From: Terriglobia bacterium
GTDB taxonomy: Bacteria; Acidobacteriota; Terriglobia; Bryobacterales; Bryobacteraceae
Direction of reading: 5' to 3'
Assembly (NCBI GenBank): GCA_025358575.1
Contig: JANYJA010000070.1
Coordinates: forward strand, 1 to 64,000
Length of the DNA stretch: 64,000 nucleotides
A program made the position numbers and the translations under genes. Below, in pieces: positions 43,581 through 54,800 of this stretch (its first letter is position 1; each line of letters starts with the position of its first letter). The notes below the pieces were generated by a model. That model had not been told where the DNA came from, searched no databases, and was given only the letters and a program-made list of their open reading frames with translations.

Positions 43581-46500
43581 ATGTGGATTGTCCGCCTAGC
43601 GCTGCACCGCCCGTATACCTTCGTCGTAATGGCCGTCTTGATCGTTATTCTCGGAATCGGCGCGATTGTGACGATGCCTACGGACATTTTCCCGAATATA
43701 GACATCCCTATAGTCAGTGTCATCTGGGCGTACAACGGCATCTCGCCCGATGAAATGGCGCAGCGTATTGTCACCATCTCAGAACGCGCCATGACCACGA
43801 CGGTCAATGACATCGAACACATAGAGTCCACTTCATATAGCGGGGTCGCCGTGATCAAGGTGTTCTTCCAATCCAATGCTAAGGTCGAACTCGCTATTGC
43901 TCAAATCACCGCGATTAGTCAGACTGTCTTACGCGCGCTTCCACCCGGCATTTTTCCACCCGCCGTCATCAAATACAACGCCTCGAGCGTTCCAATACTG
44001 CAGCTCGCGGTCGATAGCCGCACGCTCACCGAGCAACAGCTCTTCGATTTCGGCCTCAACTTCATCCGTACGCAGCTGGCGACCGTGCAAGGCGCTTCAG
44101 TTCCACTTCCTTACGGAGGCAAGCAGCGTCAGATCATGGTCGATCTCAACCCCGAGGCACTGTACGCGAATCACCTCTCGGCGACCGACATTTCCAACGC
44201 AATCAACGCCCAGAATCTGATTCTGCCCGCCGGCACGGCTAAGATCGGCGACCGTGAGTATCTTGTGCGGCTTAACTCAAGCCCTTCGGTGGTGTCAGCC
44301 CTCAACGATTTCCCCGTCCACACCTCCAATGGCGTAACCGTCTACGTGAAAGACGTCGCTCAGGTCCGCGATGGTTTTTCGGTGCAAACCAACATCGTTC
44401 GCCAGAATGGCCGCCGCTCCACCCTGCTTACCATCCTCAAGAACGGCAGCGCCTCCACGCTCGATATCGTCAAAAAGGTTAAACAAGCTCTGCCGCGCAT
44501 TCTCGCCGGTCTTCCGACAAGCCTCAACATTCGTGAAGTAGTGGATCAGTCTGTCTTCGTGCGGGCCGCCATCTCCGGCGTATTGCGCGAAGGCATCACT
44601 GCCGCGGTCCTCACCGGCTTGATGATCTTGTTGTTCCTGGGAAGCTGGCGCAGCACTGTCATCGTGTGCGTCTCCATCCCGCTCTCGATCCTGACGTCCA
44701 TTATCATTCTCGATGCATGGGGTCAAACCATCAACGTGATGACCCTGGGCGGTCTGGCGCTCGCCGTTGGAATCCTGGTGGACGACGCCACTGTCGAAAT
44801 CGAGAACGTCCACCGAAATATGGGTCAGAAGAAGCCCATCACGCGCGCCATTCTGGATGGCGCGCAGCAGATCGCCGTTCCCGCCTTCGTGTCCACACTG
44901 GCAATCTGTATCGTTTTCGTCCCGGTGCTACTGCTCACCGGCGCCGCTAAGTATTTGTTTACGCCGCTTGCCATGGCCGTCGTGTTCGCCATGCTGACCT
45001 CTTATTTGCTCTCGCGAACTCTGGTTCCCACCATGGTTCATTACCTCTTAAAATCCGAGATCGCCCTCTATGCCGCCGGCGAGGACGGTCATGAAGCCCA
45101 AAGCAGCGGCATCATTTGGCACGTCCACCATTCGTTCAACCGCTATTTCGAGAAGGGCCGCAAACAGTATAAAGGCGCTCTGAAGTGGTCTTTGGATCAT
45201 CGCGGCGCGGTCGCCATTTTGTTCGGCGTTTTCTGCGCCGGCTCATTCTGCCTCACGTTTCTCATCGGCGAAGACTTCTTCCCTTATATCGACTCGGGCC
45301 AGATGCGTCTCCACGTCCGCACGCCCGAGGGCACGCGCATTGAGGAGACCGAGCGCATCTTCGGCCAAGTCGAGGATGAGATCCGCACGCTTATTCCGCC
45401 ACGGGAGATGGAAAACATCATCGACAACATCGGCCTTCCCGCAGGCGGCATCAATCTTGCCTTTAGCGATAGCGCCACCATTGGATCCGGCGATGGCGAG
45501 ATCCTTATTTCTCTTAATCAGGAAAAACATGGACCCACCCAGGCCTACCAGCGCAAGCTTCGCGGCGATTTGCGCGCCAAATTCCCCGATCTCACTTTCT
45601 TTTTCCAGCCGGCTAACATCACCAACCAGATCCTGAATTTCGGCCTCCCTGCCCCTATCGATATTCAGATTGTCGGCCGTGATGCCGTGGGCGGATTCCG
45701 CATGGCGCAGGAGATTGAGCGCCGCGTTTCTCTCATCCCCGGTGCCGCCGACGTCCACGTTCACCAACAGGTGGCTTATCCCGAGATCCGCGTTAACGTG
45801 GATCGGACCAAGGCCGGCCAAGTCGGCCTAACCCAGCGAGATGTCGCCAACAGCGTTCTCATCTCTCTGAGTTCCAGCGGGCAGACCGCGCCCAATCAGT
45901 GGCTAAATCCCACCAATGGCGTAAGCTATAACGTCGCCGTGCAAACCCCCCAGATCCGTATCGATTCCTTCGATGCTCTGCGGCACACACCTCTCACCTC
46001 ATCCGGCGGCGGCCCAACGCAGCTTTTGAGCAACCTGGCCTCCCTCTCGCGCGGCAGTTCCACGGTGATCGTCAATCACTACAACGTCCAACCCACTTTC
46101 GACGTTTACGCCAACATCGATGAGCGCGACCTGGGCGGAGTAGCCACCGAAGTCCGAAAGGTCATGAACGATATTGCGCCGCGGCTTCCCCGCGGGATGT
46201 CTCTGGAACTTCGCGGTCAGGTCGAAACCATGCGCGCCTCATTTGTTCGTCTCGGCATCGGGATGTTTTTCGCGATCGCACTGGTCTACTTGCTGATTGT
46301 TCTAAACTTCCAGTCGTGGCTGGATCCGTTCATCATCTTAATGGCCCTGCCGGGCGCTCTCTCTGGTATTCTTTGGATGCTGTTCATCACGCAGACCACG
46401 CTCAATGTGCCCTCCCTCATGGGGGCAATCATGTGTATCGGGGTCGCGACCGCCAACAGCATTCTAGTCGTCACCTTCGCCAACGATGAGCGCGCTTCCG

Positions 46501-46808
46501 GCATGGATTCCATCGAAGCCGCCCTCTCCGCCGGATACACCCGCATTCGCCCCGTGACCATGACTGCCCTCGCCATGATCATCGGCATGCTACCCATGGC
46601 TCTAGGCTTTGGCGAAGGCGGCGAGCAGAACGCTCCGCTGGGCCGCTCCGTTATCGGCGGCCTGCTGGTCGCCACTGTCACTACTCTCTTTTTCGTGCCC
46701 ATCATGTACAGTTACTTGCGCAAGAATCCTCCGCAAGATATGGATGTTCTGATCGAAGAGGAAGAACACGAGGGTCTGCCGCCTGACGCGTTACCGCAGC
46801 GCTCTTGA
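43581..46808 (+). CDS. RND efflux permease, first system
   Basis: A 1075-residue inner-membrane proton/drug antiporter subunit of the AcrB type. It opens RLALHRPYTFVVMAVLIVIL with FPNIDIPIVSVIW, and the fourth transmembrane helix carries the paired acid residues LVDDATVEIENVHRN. Two periplasmic domains and twelve helices are apparent from the repeated pattern (e.g. LMILLFLGSWRSTVIVCVSI, SLMGAIMCIGVATANSILVV). It heads an operon permease-adaptor-TolC. Promoter region 43381-43580 contains ACCCG-TTG-CGGGT and AAAGTT-N4-AACTTT repeats. Substrate unknown. Confidence 0.93.
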   Translation: MWIVRLALHRPYTFVVMAVLIVILGIGAIVTMPTDIFPNIDIPIVSVIWAYNGISPDEMAQRIVTISERAMTTTVNDIEHIESTSYSGVAVIKVFFQSNAKVELAIAQITAISQTVLRALPPGIFPPAVIKYNASSVPILQLAVDSRTLTEQQLFDFGLNFIRTQLATVQGASVPLPYGGKQRQIMVDLNPEALYANHLSATDISNAINAQNLILPAGTAKIGDREYLVRLNSSPSVVSALNDFPVHTSNGVTVYVKDVAQVRDGFSVQTNIVRQNGRRSTLLTILKNGSASTLDIVKKVKQALPRILAGLPTSLNIREVVDQSVFVRAAISGVLREGITAAVLTGLMILLFLGSWRSTVIVCVSIPLSILTSIIILDAWGQTINVMTLGGLALAVGILVDDATVEIENVHRNMGQKKPITRAILDGAQQIAVPAFVSTLAICIVFVPVLLLTGAAKYLFTPLAMAVVFAMLTSYLLSRTLVPTMVHYLLKSEIALYAAGEDGHEAQSSGIIWHVHHSFNRYFEKGRKQYKGALKWSLDHRGAVAILFGVFCAGSFCLTFLIGEDFFPYIDSGQMRLHVRTPEGTRIEETERIFGQVEDEIRTLIPPREMENIIDNIGLPAGGINLAFSDSATIGSGDGEILISLNQEKHGPTQAYQRKLRGDLRAKFPDLTFFFQPANITNQILNFGLPAPIDIQIVGRDAVGGFRMAQEIERRVSLIPGAADVHVHQQVAYPEIRVNVDRTKAGQVGLTQRDVANSVLISLSSSGQTAPNQWLNPTNGVSYNVAVQTPQIRIDSFDALRHTPLTSSGGGPTQLLSNLASLSRGSSTVIVNHYNVQPTFDVYANIDERDLGGVATEVRKVMNDIAPRLPRGMSLELRGQVETMRASFVRLGIGMFFAIALVYLLIVLNFQSWLDPFIILMALPGALSGILWMLFITQTTLNVPSLMGAIMCIGVATANSILVVTFANDERASGMDSIEAALSAGYTRIRPVTMTALAMIIGMLPMALGFGEGGEQNAPLGRSVIGGLLVATVTTLFFVPIMYSYLRKNPPQDMDVLIEEEEHEGLPPDALPQRS

Positions 46809-46827
46809 GGAAACCATCCCAATATCC

Positions 46828-48234
46828 ATGAACGAAACTCTCGGCGCTCCTGAAACGACCAAACTTCTGGCGGCGGGCCACGATCAAAAGCCGCTCGGCG
46901 ATCCCGCGCACGCGGCGCCCGTGCCACGCGGCCGTGTGGTGATCATCGGTATTCTGCTGTTGCTCGTGCTGGGAGCCATGTTTCTCGCGGGTTATTTGCC
47001 TCGCCTCAAGCGCCAGAGCGGAATCAATCGTGAGGCTCAGGACGAAGAAGCAAGCCTGCCGATCGTGAATGTGGTGACCGTGAAGCGCTCCGCTTCAAAT
47101 AGTGAGTTGCAGCTACCCGGCAACGTGACCCCCCTTACCGAAGCCTTTATTTACGCCCGCGCTTCTGGATATGTGAAGCGCCGCTATGTGGATATCGGCG
47201 ACCGCGTGACCGCAGGTCAGGTGCTTGCCGTCATTGAAGCTCCCGATCTGGATCAGCAGGTTTCGCAAGCACGCGCCAGCGTTGCTCAAGCGCGGGCAAG
47301 CGTAGGCCAGGCGCAAGCCGCGCTGGCGCAAACTCAATCCCAGTTGCGCCTCACGTCCATCACGCTAAAGCGCTGGCAGACACTTGTTTCCCGTGGCGTC
47401 CTCGCGCAACAGGAAGGCGATCAGAAGCAAGCCGACTACGATAACGCCCAGGCCAACGTTCACGCCAGCGAGGCTAACGTCAAAGCCTCTCAGGAAGCTG
47501 TTCGCGCTTCCGAAGCCAACGTCAATCGCTTGCTTGAACTCCAGAGCTTTAAGCAGATTCGGGCACCCTTCGCAGGTGTCATTACGGCGCGCAACGTGGA
47601 TGTGGGCGCACTCATTTCCGCCACCGGCACAAGCCAAGGCGGCAACACCGGGTCTTCCGCCGCGGGGTCACAGAGCGGCGAAATGTTTCGAATAGCGCAA
47701 ATCGCTATTTTGCGCGTGATGATTAACGTCCCGCAGAGCGATACAGCGGGCGTTCGCCTGGGCCAACCAGCCTACGCCACCGTCGCCGAGTACCCTGGCC
47801 GCAAGTTCCCTGGAAAGGTCACCCGAAGTTCCAATTCGTTCGACCCAGCATCGCGCACTTTGCTCACCGAAGTTCAGGTTGCGAATCCCAATCGAGTTCT
47901 GCTTCCGGGAATGTACGCGCAGGTGCTGTTCGACAACGCCCGCGCAAATCCTCCGCTGATCGTCCCGGGAGATAGTATTGTGGTTCACGCAAATGGGGCT
48001 CAGGCCGCCGTGCTCGCAGCTAGCAACAAGGTACATTTCCAGCCCGTCACTGTTGGCCGTGATTTCGGGACGGACACCGAGATTATTTCCGGTCTAAACA
48101 ACGGCGATGTCGTAATTGTGAATCCCAGTGACGACGTGCGTGAAGGCGCGCGGGTGAAGCCGGTACGTTCCGCTCCAATCAAAACCTCCCCGGGTTCCGC
48201 ACCCAACCCGCCCAGCCGAAAGGCCGCGAATTAG
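46828..48234 (+). CDS. RND periplasmic adaptor, first system
   Basis: A 468-residue membrane-fusion protein linking permease to outer-membrane channel. One N-terminal membrane segment (VVIIGILLLLVLGAMFLAGY), lipoyl halves (GYVKRRYVDIGDRVTAGQVL and FKQIRAPFAGVITARNVDVG), and a long alpha-hairpin with repeated heptads (SQARASVAQARASVGQAQAA, and a second set ANVHASEANVKASQEAV) are seen. It starts 19 bases after the permease and is followed two bases later by TolC. A Ser/Pro/Lys-rich tail ends it. Confidence 0.92.
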   Translation: MNETLGAPETTKLLAAGHDQKPLGDPAHAAPVPRGRVVIIGILLLLVLGAMFLAGYLPRLKRQSGINREAQDEEASLPIVNVVTVKRSASNSELQLPGNVTPLTEAFIYARASGYVKRRYVDIGDRVTAGQVLAVIEAPDLDQQVSQARASVAQARASVGQAQAALAQTQSQLRLTSITLKRWQTLVSRGVLAQQEGDQKQADYDNAQANVHASEANVKASQEAVRASEANVNRLLELQSFKQIRAPFAGVITARNVDVGALISATGTSQGGNTGSSAAGSQSGEMFRIAQIAILRVMINVPQSDTAGVRLGQPAYATVAEYPGRKFPGKVTRSSNSFDPASRTLLTEVQVANPNRVLLPGMYAQVLFDNARANPPLIVPGDSIVVHANGAQAAVLAASNKVHFQPVTVGRDFGTDTEIISGLNNGDVVIVNPSDDVREGARVKPVRSAPIKTSPGSAPNPPSRKAAN

Positions 48235-48236
48235 GA

Positions 48237-50180
48237 ATGCTTACTTTATGGGTGCGTTCCCTGCTCGCGCTCGGGACTGCCGCGCTCCTTTCGGCCCAGC
48301 AGATCCCCCACGCGCGCATCACGCAAATGCCGGAAGTTTCAAGCGCCCACGCAACCGGCTTCGATCGCTTCATTAATCCCTATCGCGCGCCTTTGGTCTC
48401 TCTGGTTGATTTCCGGAACTCCGATCGCATTTACAGTTTGATCCGCGGCGGACAACTTTATCTCACGCTACAAGACGCCATCGCCCTGGCTCTTGAAAAC
48501 AGTCTCGATGTTGAATTGCAGCGCTTTGGTCTTCGCATCGCTGAATCCGACCTGTTACGCGCCAGAGGAGGAGGCCTACTACGCGGTGTTCCGCTCACCG
48601 TTCGTGAGCTTCCCACCGGAGTCGGTGGCCCCGGCAGTCCGCTTCTAACGACAGTCGGCGGCATCACACCTGTTACGTCGATTCCCGCTGCCACGTCCGA
48701 CCTCGCGCCTATCACCGGTCAGACCACCGATCTCAGCATCCTTGGCGCAGCGCCCCTCGCGACAGGCCCGCGCATCCCGGGTTTCGATCCCGCCATCATC
48801 GGCCAGCTCAATGCGGGGCATACCAGCACACCTCAGACAAACCAAATCGTCTCCGGCACGAACCAGCTCAAAAATGGCAGTTTCTTTGGAAACGCCGGTT
48901 TGGTCCAGGGTTTCTCCACCGGTGCGTCCTACAACCTTGGCTTTAACGCCAATCGCCAGACCACCAACAGCACGCGCAGCAGTTATAACCCCTACACCAC
49001 CGGCAGCCTCGGCCTCAACGTGTCGCAGCCCCTGCTGCAGGGCTTCGGGACCGCGGTCAATCGCCGGTTTATCACCATCGCCGGCAACAACGTGCGCATC
49101 ACTGATTATGTTTTTCGGCAACAAATAATCGACACTCTGTCTTCAGTGATTCGGCTCTACTGGGATCTGGTCAGTCTCGAGGAAGACGTGAGTGTGAAGC
49201 GGCGCTCGTTCGCACTCGCTCAGAAACTTTACGAAGACAATAAGACGCAGGTAGAAGTTGGCACACTCGCGCCCATTGAAGTGAAGCGGGCCATGGCAGA
49301 GGTAGCGCGCGGACGTCAGGACATCGTCAATGCGGAAAGCCTGCTGCTGCAACAGGAGCTGATTCTGAAGAACGTGCTCACGCGACGTGGAACACTAGAT
49401 GCGCTTGTCAGCGACGCCCGCATTGTTCCAACGGATCACATTGCCATTCCCGCGCAGGAGGCCGTACGTCCGGTAGCGGACTTAGTCTCCGAGGCATTCC
49501 GAAATCGTCCCGACCTGAGCCAAGCCCATCTGCAAATCGAGAATTCGCGGATCAGCTTGAAAGGTTCGCGCAACGCCTTACTTCCAGAGCTTGACCTCGT
49601 CGGCAATCTGCAGAACAACGCGCTCGCGGGGCAAGCCACCGCGATCCCGGGTGTAACCCCCGACCCTGTGCTGATTGGCGGTCCGGGCACTTTTCTTTCA
49701 CAAATCGCCAGCCGAAGTTTTCCCAATTACTCGATTGGGCTTCAGCTCAATATCCCGATTCGCAATCGAACGGCGCAAGCCGACGTCATTCGCGATGAGT
49801 TGCAACTGCGCCAGAGCCAGGTGCGTGAGCAGCAACTTGAAAATCAGGTGCGCCTTGAAGTGGAAAATGCGCAACTCATCATGGCTCGTTCTCGTGCCGC
49901 CTACGATGCTGCCGTGGAAACGCGCCAGTTGCAGGAAGAAGCTCTGGACGCCGAACAGGAGCGCTTCGGCGTCGGCGCCTCGACGACTTACGTCGTAATC
50001 CAATATCAGCGCGACCTGGCGCAAGCGAGGTCCACCGAGGTGGTTACGGCCGGCAACTACGCAAAATCCAAAGCCGCGTTAGATCGCGCGACTGGCGAGA
50101 CACTCATCAACAACAACGTCGCCGTGGAAGAAGCTTACCAAGGCACCGTCGCTCGCCCCTCGGCGATTCCGGCTCACTGA
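48237..50180 (+). CDS. TolC-family outer-membrane channel, first system
   Basis: A 647-residue exported channel protein. The signal is at the start (LWVRSLLALGTAALLSAQ). LYLTLQDAIALALENSLDVE begins the outer-membrane efflux domain, and two repeated helical parts follow (AYQ-like FALAQKLYEDNKTQVEVGTL and VREQQLENQVRLEVENAQ). It is longer than usual because of an insertion of about 120 residues rich in Thr/Gly/Pro between residues 105 and 230 (GGPGSPLLTTVGGITPVTSI), probably a surface or periplasmic loop. Starts two bases after the adaptor stop. Confidence 0.9.
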   Translation: MLTLWVRSLLALGTAALLSAQQIPHARITQMPEVSSAHATGFDRFINPYRAPLVSLVDFRNSDRIYSLIRGGQLYLTLQDAIALALENSLDVELQRFGLRIAESDLLRARGGGLLRGVPLTVRELPTGVGGPGSPLLTTVGGITPVTSIPAATSDLAPITGQTTDLSILGAAPLATGPRIPGFDPAIIGQLNAGHTSTPQTNQIVSGTNQLKNGSFFGNAGLVQGFSTGASYNLGFNANRQTTNSTRSSYNPYTTGSLGLNVSQPLLQGFGTAVNRRFITIAGNNVRITDYVFRQQIIDTLSSVIRLYWDLVSLEEDVSVKRRSFALAQKLYEDNKTQVEVGTLAPIEVKRAMAEVARGRQDIVNAESLLLQQELILKNVLTRRGTLDALVSDARIVPTDHIAIPAQEAVRPVADLVSEAFRNRPDLSQAHLQIENSRISLKGSRNALLPELDLVGNLQNNALAGQATAIPGVTPDPVLIGGPGTFLSQIASRSFPNYSIGLQLNIPIRNRTAQADVIRDELQLRQSQVREQQLENQVRLEVENAQLIMARSRAAYDAAVETRQLQEEALDAEQERFGVGASTTYVVIQYQRDLAQARSTEVVTAGNYAKSKAALDRATGETLINNNVAVEEAYQGTVARPSAIPAH

Positions 50181-50255
50181 GGCCGGAGCGCAACTACATG
50201 CGTCCCTGGGCGCGTTGACATATCCAGGCTCCCTCCGCTACCGTTGAATTTGAAG

Positions 50256-50570
50256 ATGTCTCCCCGCTTGGCCCCTACTTGGCTTCGTCATGCTTTCATC
50301 GGAGTGTTGATGATCGCCGTGATTCTGTTGGGCGCTGCGGCAAAGCGAAGCCAATATTCGAGGGTCCTAGGCGCTACTAGTCACCTCTCCAAATTGGTGA
50401 AGATGAGCGAGTCCCGCATCGATTTTCACGGCGCCGAAATCGGCGTGCTCCATCGACCCGCCACCGTCCTCGAATTTGGCGTCGCATTTATTCCCGCAAC
50501 TCCACCGCGCTTCTTTTCACAGTCGGTCATCACCCCTGTCGCGCTGCTTTCCGCGCCGCTCCGCGTCTGA
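50256..50570 (+). CDS. Small hypothetical protein with one membrane segment
   Basis: A 104-residue frame from ATG 50256: MSPRLAPTWLRHAFIGVLMI with a hydrophobic stretch (FIGVLMIAVILLGAAA), then a polar part. A TTGACA at 50215-50220 with TACCGT 18 bases downstream may be a promoter for it and the second RND operon. No family is recognised and the last third looks like noise. It sits between two efflux operons. Confidence 0.4.
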   Translation: MSPRLAPTWLRHAFIGVLMIAVILLGAAAKRSQYSRVLGATSHLSKLVKMSESRIDFHGAEIGVLHRPATVLEFGVAFIPATPPRFFSQSVITPVALLSAPLRV

Positions 50571-50627
50571 TCCCTTATGCTTTCCGCTGAACATTGTCCT
50601 CAGTCTTGAAGAAGGAGTGTATCTATC

Positions 50628-51848
50628 TTGTCTCGTGCCCTTTTATATGCCGCTCTCGCCAGCGGTGTTTTGTTCATTTCAGCCTGCTCGCATTCGGAAA
50701 ACATAGAGGCCCGATCGGGTCCCCCCAGAGCTCAAATCGTCGCCGTCGTCAAAACCGAACCTGAATCTCTGGCGCGGCGCACCGTGCTCTCCGCTGAGTT
50801 TCGCCCCTATCAGGAAGTCGAGATCCACGCCAAGGTCGCCGGTTATGTAAAGCGCATCTACGTCGATATCGGGGATCGCGTGAAGCAGGGCCAAGTGCTG
50901 GCCACGCTCGAAATTCCAGAGATGACGAATGACTTAACGCGCGCCGCCGCCGCCCGCGAGCACAGCAGTTCCGAGGTCCAGCGTGCACGCGACGGCGTCT
51001 TGCGCGCCGAGTCCGCTCATGAAGCCGCCCACCTCTCCTATCAGCGCCTTTCGGCGGTAAGTAAACAGCGCCCCAATCTTGTCGCTCAGCAGGAACTGGA
51101 CGACGCCGAAGCCCGGGACCGAGTCTCCGAAGCTTCCGTCGCCGAAGCCAAGTCGGGTCTCGCTTCCGCGCAGCAGCAAGTGCAGGTGTCCACGGCCGAT
51201 GAAGACAAGACCAAAACGCTTTTCGATTACTCCCGCATCACGGCACCTTTCGCCGGAGTAATCAGCAAGCGTTTCGCGGACACCGGCTCTATGATTCAGG
51301 CCGGCACCGCTTCGCAAACCCAAGCCATGCCGGTCGTGCGACTCTCGCAAATCGACCGTCTTCGCCTCGTACTTCAGATTCCCGAATCCGTTGTCCCTCA
51401 CATCCGCATCGGAGAACCGGTCGATGTTCGCGTCCCCACGCTCAACCGCACCTTCACCGGAACCGTCAGCCGCTTTTCGGATCGCGTCGCCCCCGCAACG
51501 CGCACCATGGAAACCGAAGTTGACGTGTTCAATCCTGGATTCGTTCTCATTCCCGGCATGTATGCCGAAGCTGTCCTCACACTTGAAAAACATGACAATG
51601 CTCTCGCCGTCCCTGTCCAATCCATCGTGACGCGTGACGGGATCGCCACGGTCATGCTGGTCGGTTCGAATCACCGGTTGGAACAACGGTCGATCAAGAC
51701 CGGCATTGAAACCGCCGAGAAAGTGGAGGTTCTCTCTGGTCTGCATGCCGGCGATCAGGTGGTCATCGGCAATCGCAGCCAGTTGAAGAGCGGCGAAGAA
51801 GTGGAGACCAAGTTGGTCGCCACCCGCATGCCAGGAGGCGATCGGTAA
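50628..51848 (+). CDS. RND periplasmic adaptor lipoprotein, second system
   Basis: A 406-residue adaptor. Start TTG 50628 follows AAGGAG by about 14 bases. The signal ends in a lipobox (LFISAC), so it is likely lipid-anchored, unlike the first adaptor. Lipoyl motif GYVKRIYVDIGDRVKQGQVL, the hairpin region and APFAGVISKRFADTGSMIQ follow. Ends in a one-base overlap with the permease start (TAATG). Second tripartite efflux operon: adaptor-permease-TolC. Confidence 0.92.
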   Translation: MSRALLYAALASGVLFISACSHSENIEARSGPPRAQIVAVVKTEPESLARRTVLSAEFRPYQEVEIHAKVAGYVKRIYVDIGDRVKQGQVLATLEIPEMTNDLTRAAAAREHSSSEVQRARDGVLRAESAHEAAHLSYQRLSAVSKQRPNLVAQQELDDAEARDRVSEASVAEAKSGLASAQQQVQVSTADEDKTKTLFDYSRITAPFAGVISKRFADTGSMIQAGTASQTQAMPVVRLSQIDRLRLVLQIPESVVPHIRIGEPVDVRVPTLNRTFTGTVSRFSDRVAPATRTMETEVDVFNPGFVLIPGMYAEAVLTLEKHDNALAVPVQSIVTRDGIATVMLVGSNHRLEQRSIKTGIETAEKVEVLSGLHAGDQVVIGNRSQLKSGEEVETKLVATRMPGGDR

Positions 51849-54800
51849 TGTCGCGTTTCGCCATCCGCAATCCCTATCTGATTGTCGTGATCTGCCTGGT
51901 GATCGCGGTCGTCGGCATTTCCAGTCTGGCCCGCATGCCCGTCGATATGTTCCCCGCAATGAACATTCCTGTCGTGGTCGTCGCCACGTTTTATTCCGGA
52001 ATGCCGCCCGAGCAGATCGAAACCGATATCACCAGCCGGTTCGAACGGTTCTTCACTCTCGGCAGCGGCATTGAACACATCGAATCTCGCTCGCTGCCGG
52101 GGGTCAGCGTCATCAAGGTCTACTTCCAGCCTGGGACCAATCCAGATTCGGCCGTCACCACGATATCCAATCTCGCCATGGCCCAACTTCGCCGACTCCC
52201 GCCGGGCACTCTGCCCCCGGTGGTCCTGAAGTTCGATGCCTCCAGCCTTCCCGTCTGTCTGGTCACGTTGAAAGGCGAAGGGCTGACAGAGACGGCGCTT
52301 CGCGATCTCGCGCAGTTCAACATTCGCAACCAGATCGCCAGCGTCCCCGGCGCGTCCGTCCCGCAGCCGTTTGGCGGCCGCTACCGCCAGATTATGGTCT
52401 ACGTCGACCCTTACAAGCTGGAAGCGCATCAGCTTAGCCTCATGGACATCGTGCGTTCGGTTAATGATTCGAACCTGATTCTGCCAGCGGGCGACGTCCG
52501 CCTCGGCACTTACGACTACAACATCTACACCAACAGCCAGCTCAAAGACGTCGATGATATTAATAGCCTGCCCGTCAAAATGATCGGTGAAGCGCCCGTC
52601 ACCATCGCGGATATCGGCGTCGCCAAAGACGCGCAGCAGATCCAAACTAATATTGTCCGGGTCGATGGGCAGCCTTCCGTCTATCTCCCCGTCTTGAAAC
52701 AAGGCGGTGATACCAATACAATCGCCATCGTCGATGGAGTCAAAGAGGCAGTTTCGCACCTTCTTGACGTTCCGTCGCAACTAAAAACGCGCGTGGTCTT
52801 CGATCAATCCGCGTTCGTTAAGACCGCCATCGAAACGCTGCTTCACGAAGGCGCGATCGGCCTCTTCCTCACGTCGCTAATGATTCTGGTTTTCCTTGGA
52901 AGTATGCGCGCGACGGTTGCCGTTTTCTTTTCCATTCCGCTTTCGGCGCTCGCCACGTTCATCGCCCTTTCCATCGGAGGGAACTCGATTAATAGCATGG
53001 TCCTCGGCGGTCTCGCGCTCGCATTTTCCCGTCTCATCGATAACTCAGTGGTGGTGCTCGAAAACATTTACCGCCATTTAGAGCTCGGCGTGCCGCCAGT
53101 CGAAGCCGCTGAAATAGGCGGCCATGAAGTCGCGCTTCCGGTGCTCTCGGCGACGCTAACCACGGTCGTCGTCTTCTTTCCCGTGACCTTCCTGTATGGC
53201 GTCAGCAAATTCCTTTTCACTGCTTTAGCTCTGGCGGTCGTGCTCTCGCTATTCGCATCTTACGCGGTTGCGATGACGGTGGTCCCGCTCTTCTGCGCCC
53301 GTTTCATTAAGGCTCCTCACCACGTGTCCGGCGCCGCCAAGATGGGTTGGGGCGCACGTTTTAACGCCAGTTTCAATCGCGGCTTCGACCGAATGCTCGC
53401 GGGGTACGACCAGCTCCTCGATCGTTCGCTTCAACGACCCGCCATGGTTGTTGGCGCGCTCATAGGCATCTTCGTGATCAGCCTTGGTATCTATCCGTTT
53501 CTGGGTCTCTCTTTCTTCCCGCGAACGGATGCGGGTCAGTTTGTTGTGAACCTCAAAGCACCTTCGGGAACGCGCCTCGAAATCACCGAGGACGATGTCC
53601 GGCAAGTTGAAGACCTCATTCGGCAGACCGTTTCGCCCGAAGACCTCAGCATGATCGTCTCCAACATCGGAAGCACCCCCGGCTTCTCGTCCATTTACAC
53701 CTCCAACTCGGCGCAGCACACTGCCTTCGTCCAGGTCAGCCTCAAGGACGATCATAAAGTCGGCAGCTACGAATATATGTCGCGCGTGCACCGCCGGCTT
53801 GAGCGCGAGCTTCCGCAGATGAGTTACTTCTTTCAGTCGGGCGGCCTCGTTGACGCTGTCCTCAACATGGGTCTTCCCGCCCCTATCGATATTCAAGTCT
53901 CCGGTTCCAATCTCGATGCGAGCTACAAAACCGCCGTCCAACTAGCGGGCCAAATTCGAAAGGTCCCTAACATCAGCGATGTGTTCATCCCGCAGGACAT
54001 CGACAATCCGGCCCTCGAGCTCGATATCAACCGCTTGCGCGCCGGCGAGATGGGTCTAAGTCAACGCGAGGTCGTCTACAACGTCATTACCGCGCTTTCT
54101 TCCAATCAAATGATCGCGCCGAGCTACTGGATGGATCCAAAATCGGGAAACGATTACATGCTCACGGTCCAATATTCCGAGCAGCAAGTTAAGAACATGT
54201 CGGACCTGAAGGGCATCCCGCTGCGGGCTCCAGGTCAGCCCAATCCCACTCGCCTCGAAGAGGTCAGCAACATCTCACGTATTCAATCGCCAACCGAAGT
54301 AGATCACTACCAACTTCGCCGCATTATCGACCTTTACGTCAGCCCTACGTCTGAAGATTTAGGCCGCGCCGCGAATGCCATCGATGGCCTGATCCAGCAC
54401 CTCGACAAACCCACGGGAGTCATCGTGACCCTGCGCGGGATGGTGCAGGGGATGCGCGCATCTTTCAAGAGTTTCGGTCTTGGTCTCTGCCTTGCGGTCG
54501 TGCTTCTCTACCTGATTCTGGTGGCGCAGTTCCGGTCCTTCATCGATCCGTTCCTGATTCTCCTCGCGGTCCCGACCGGGCTCACCGGCGTCCTGCTTAC
54601 CCTCTATTTTTCCGACACCACTCTCAATGTCATGTCGCTCATGGGTATCGTTATGCTCGTCGGCATCGTGGTATCGAACAGCATCTTGATCGTCGAGTTC
54701 ACGCATCGTCTTCGCGAAGAAGGCATGGCCGTTCGGGAGGCCGTCGCTAAAGCGTGCCGGGTGCGTCTGCGGCCGGTTTTGATGACCTCGCTCGCTACCA

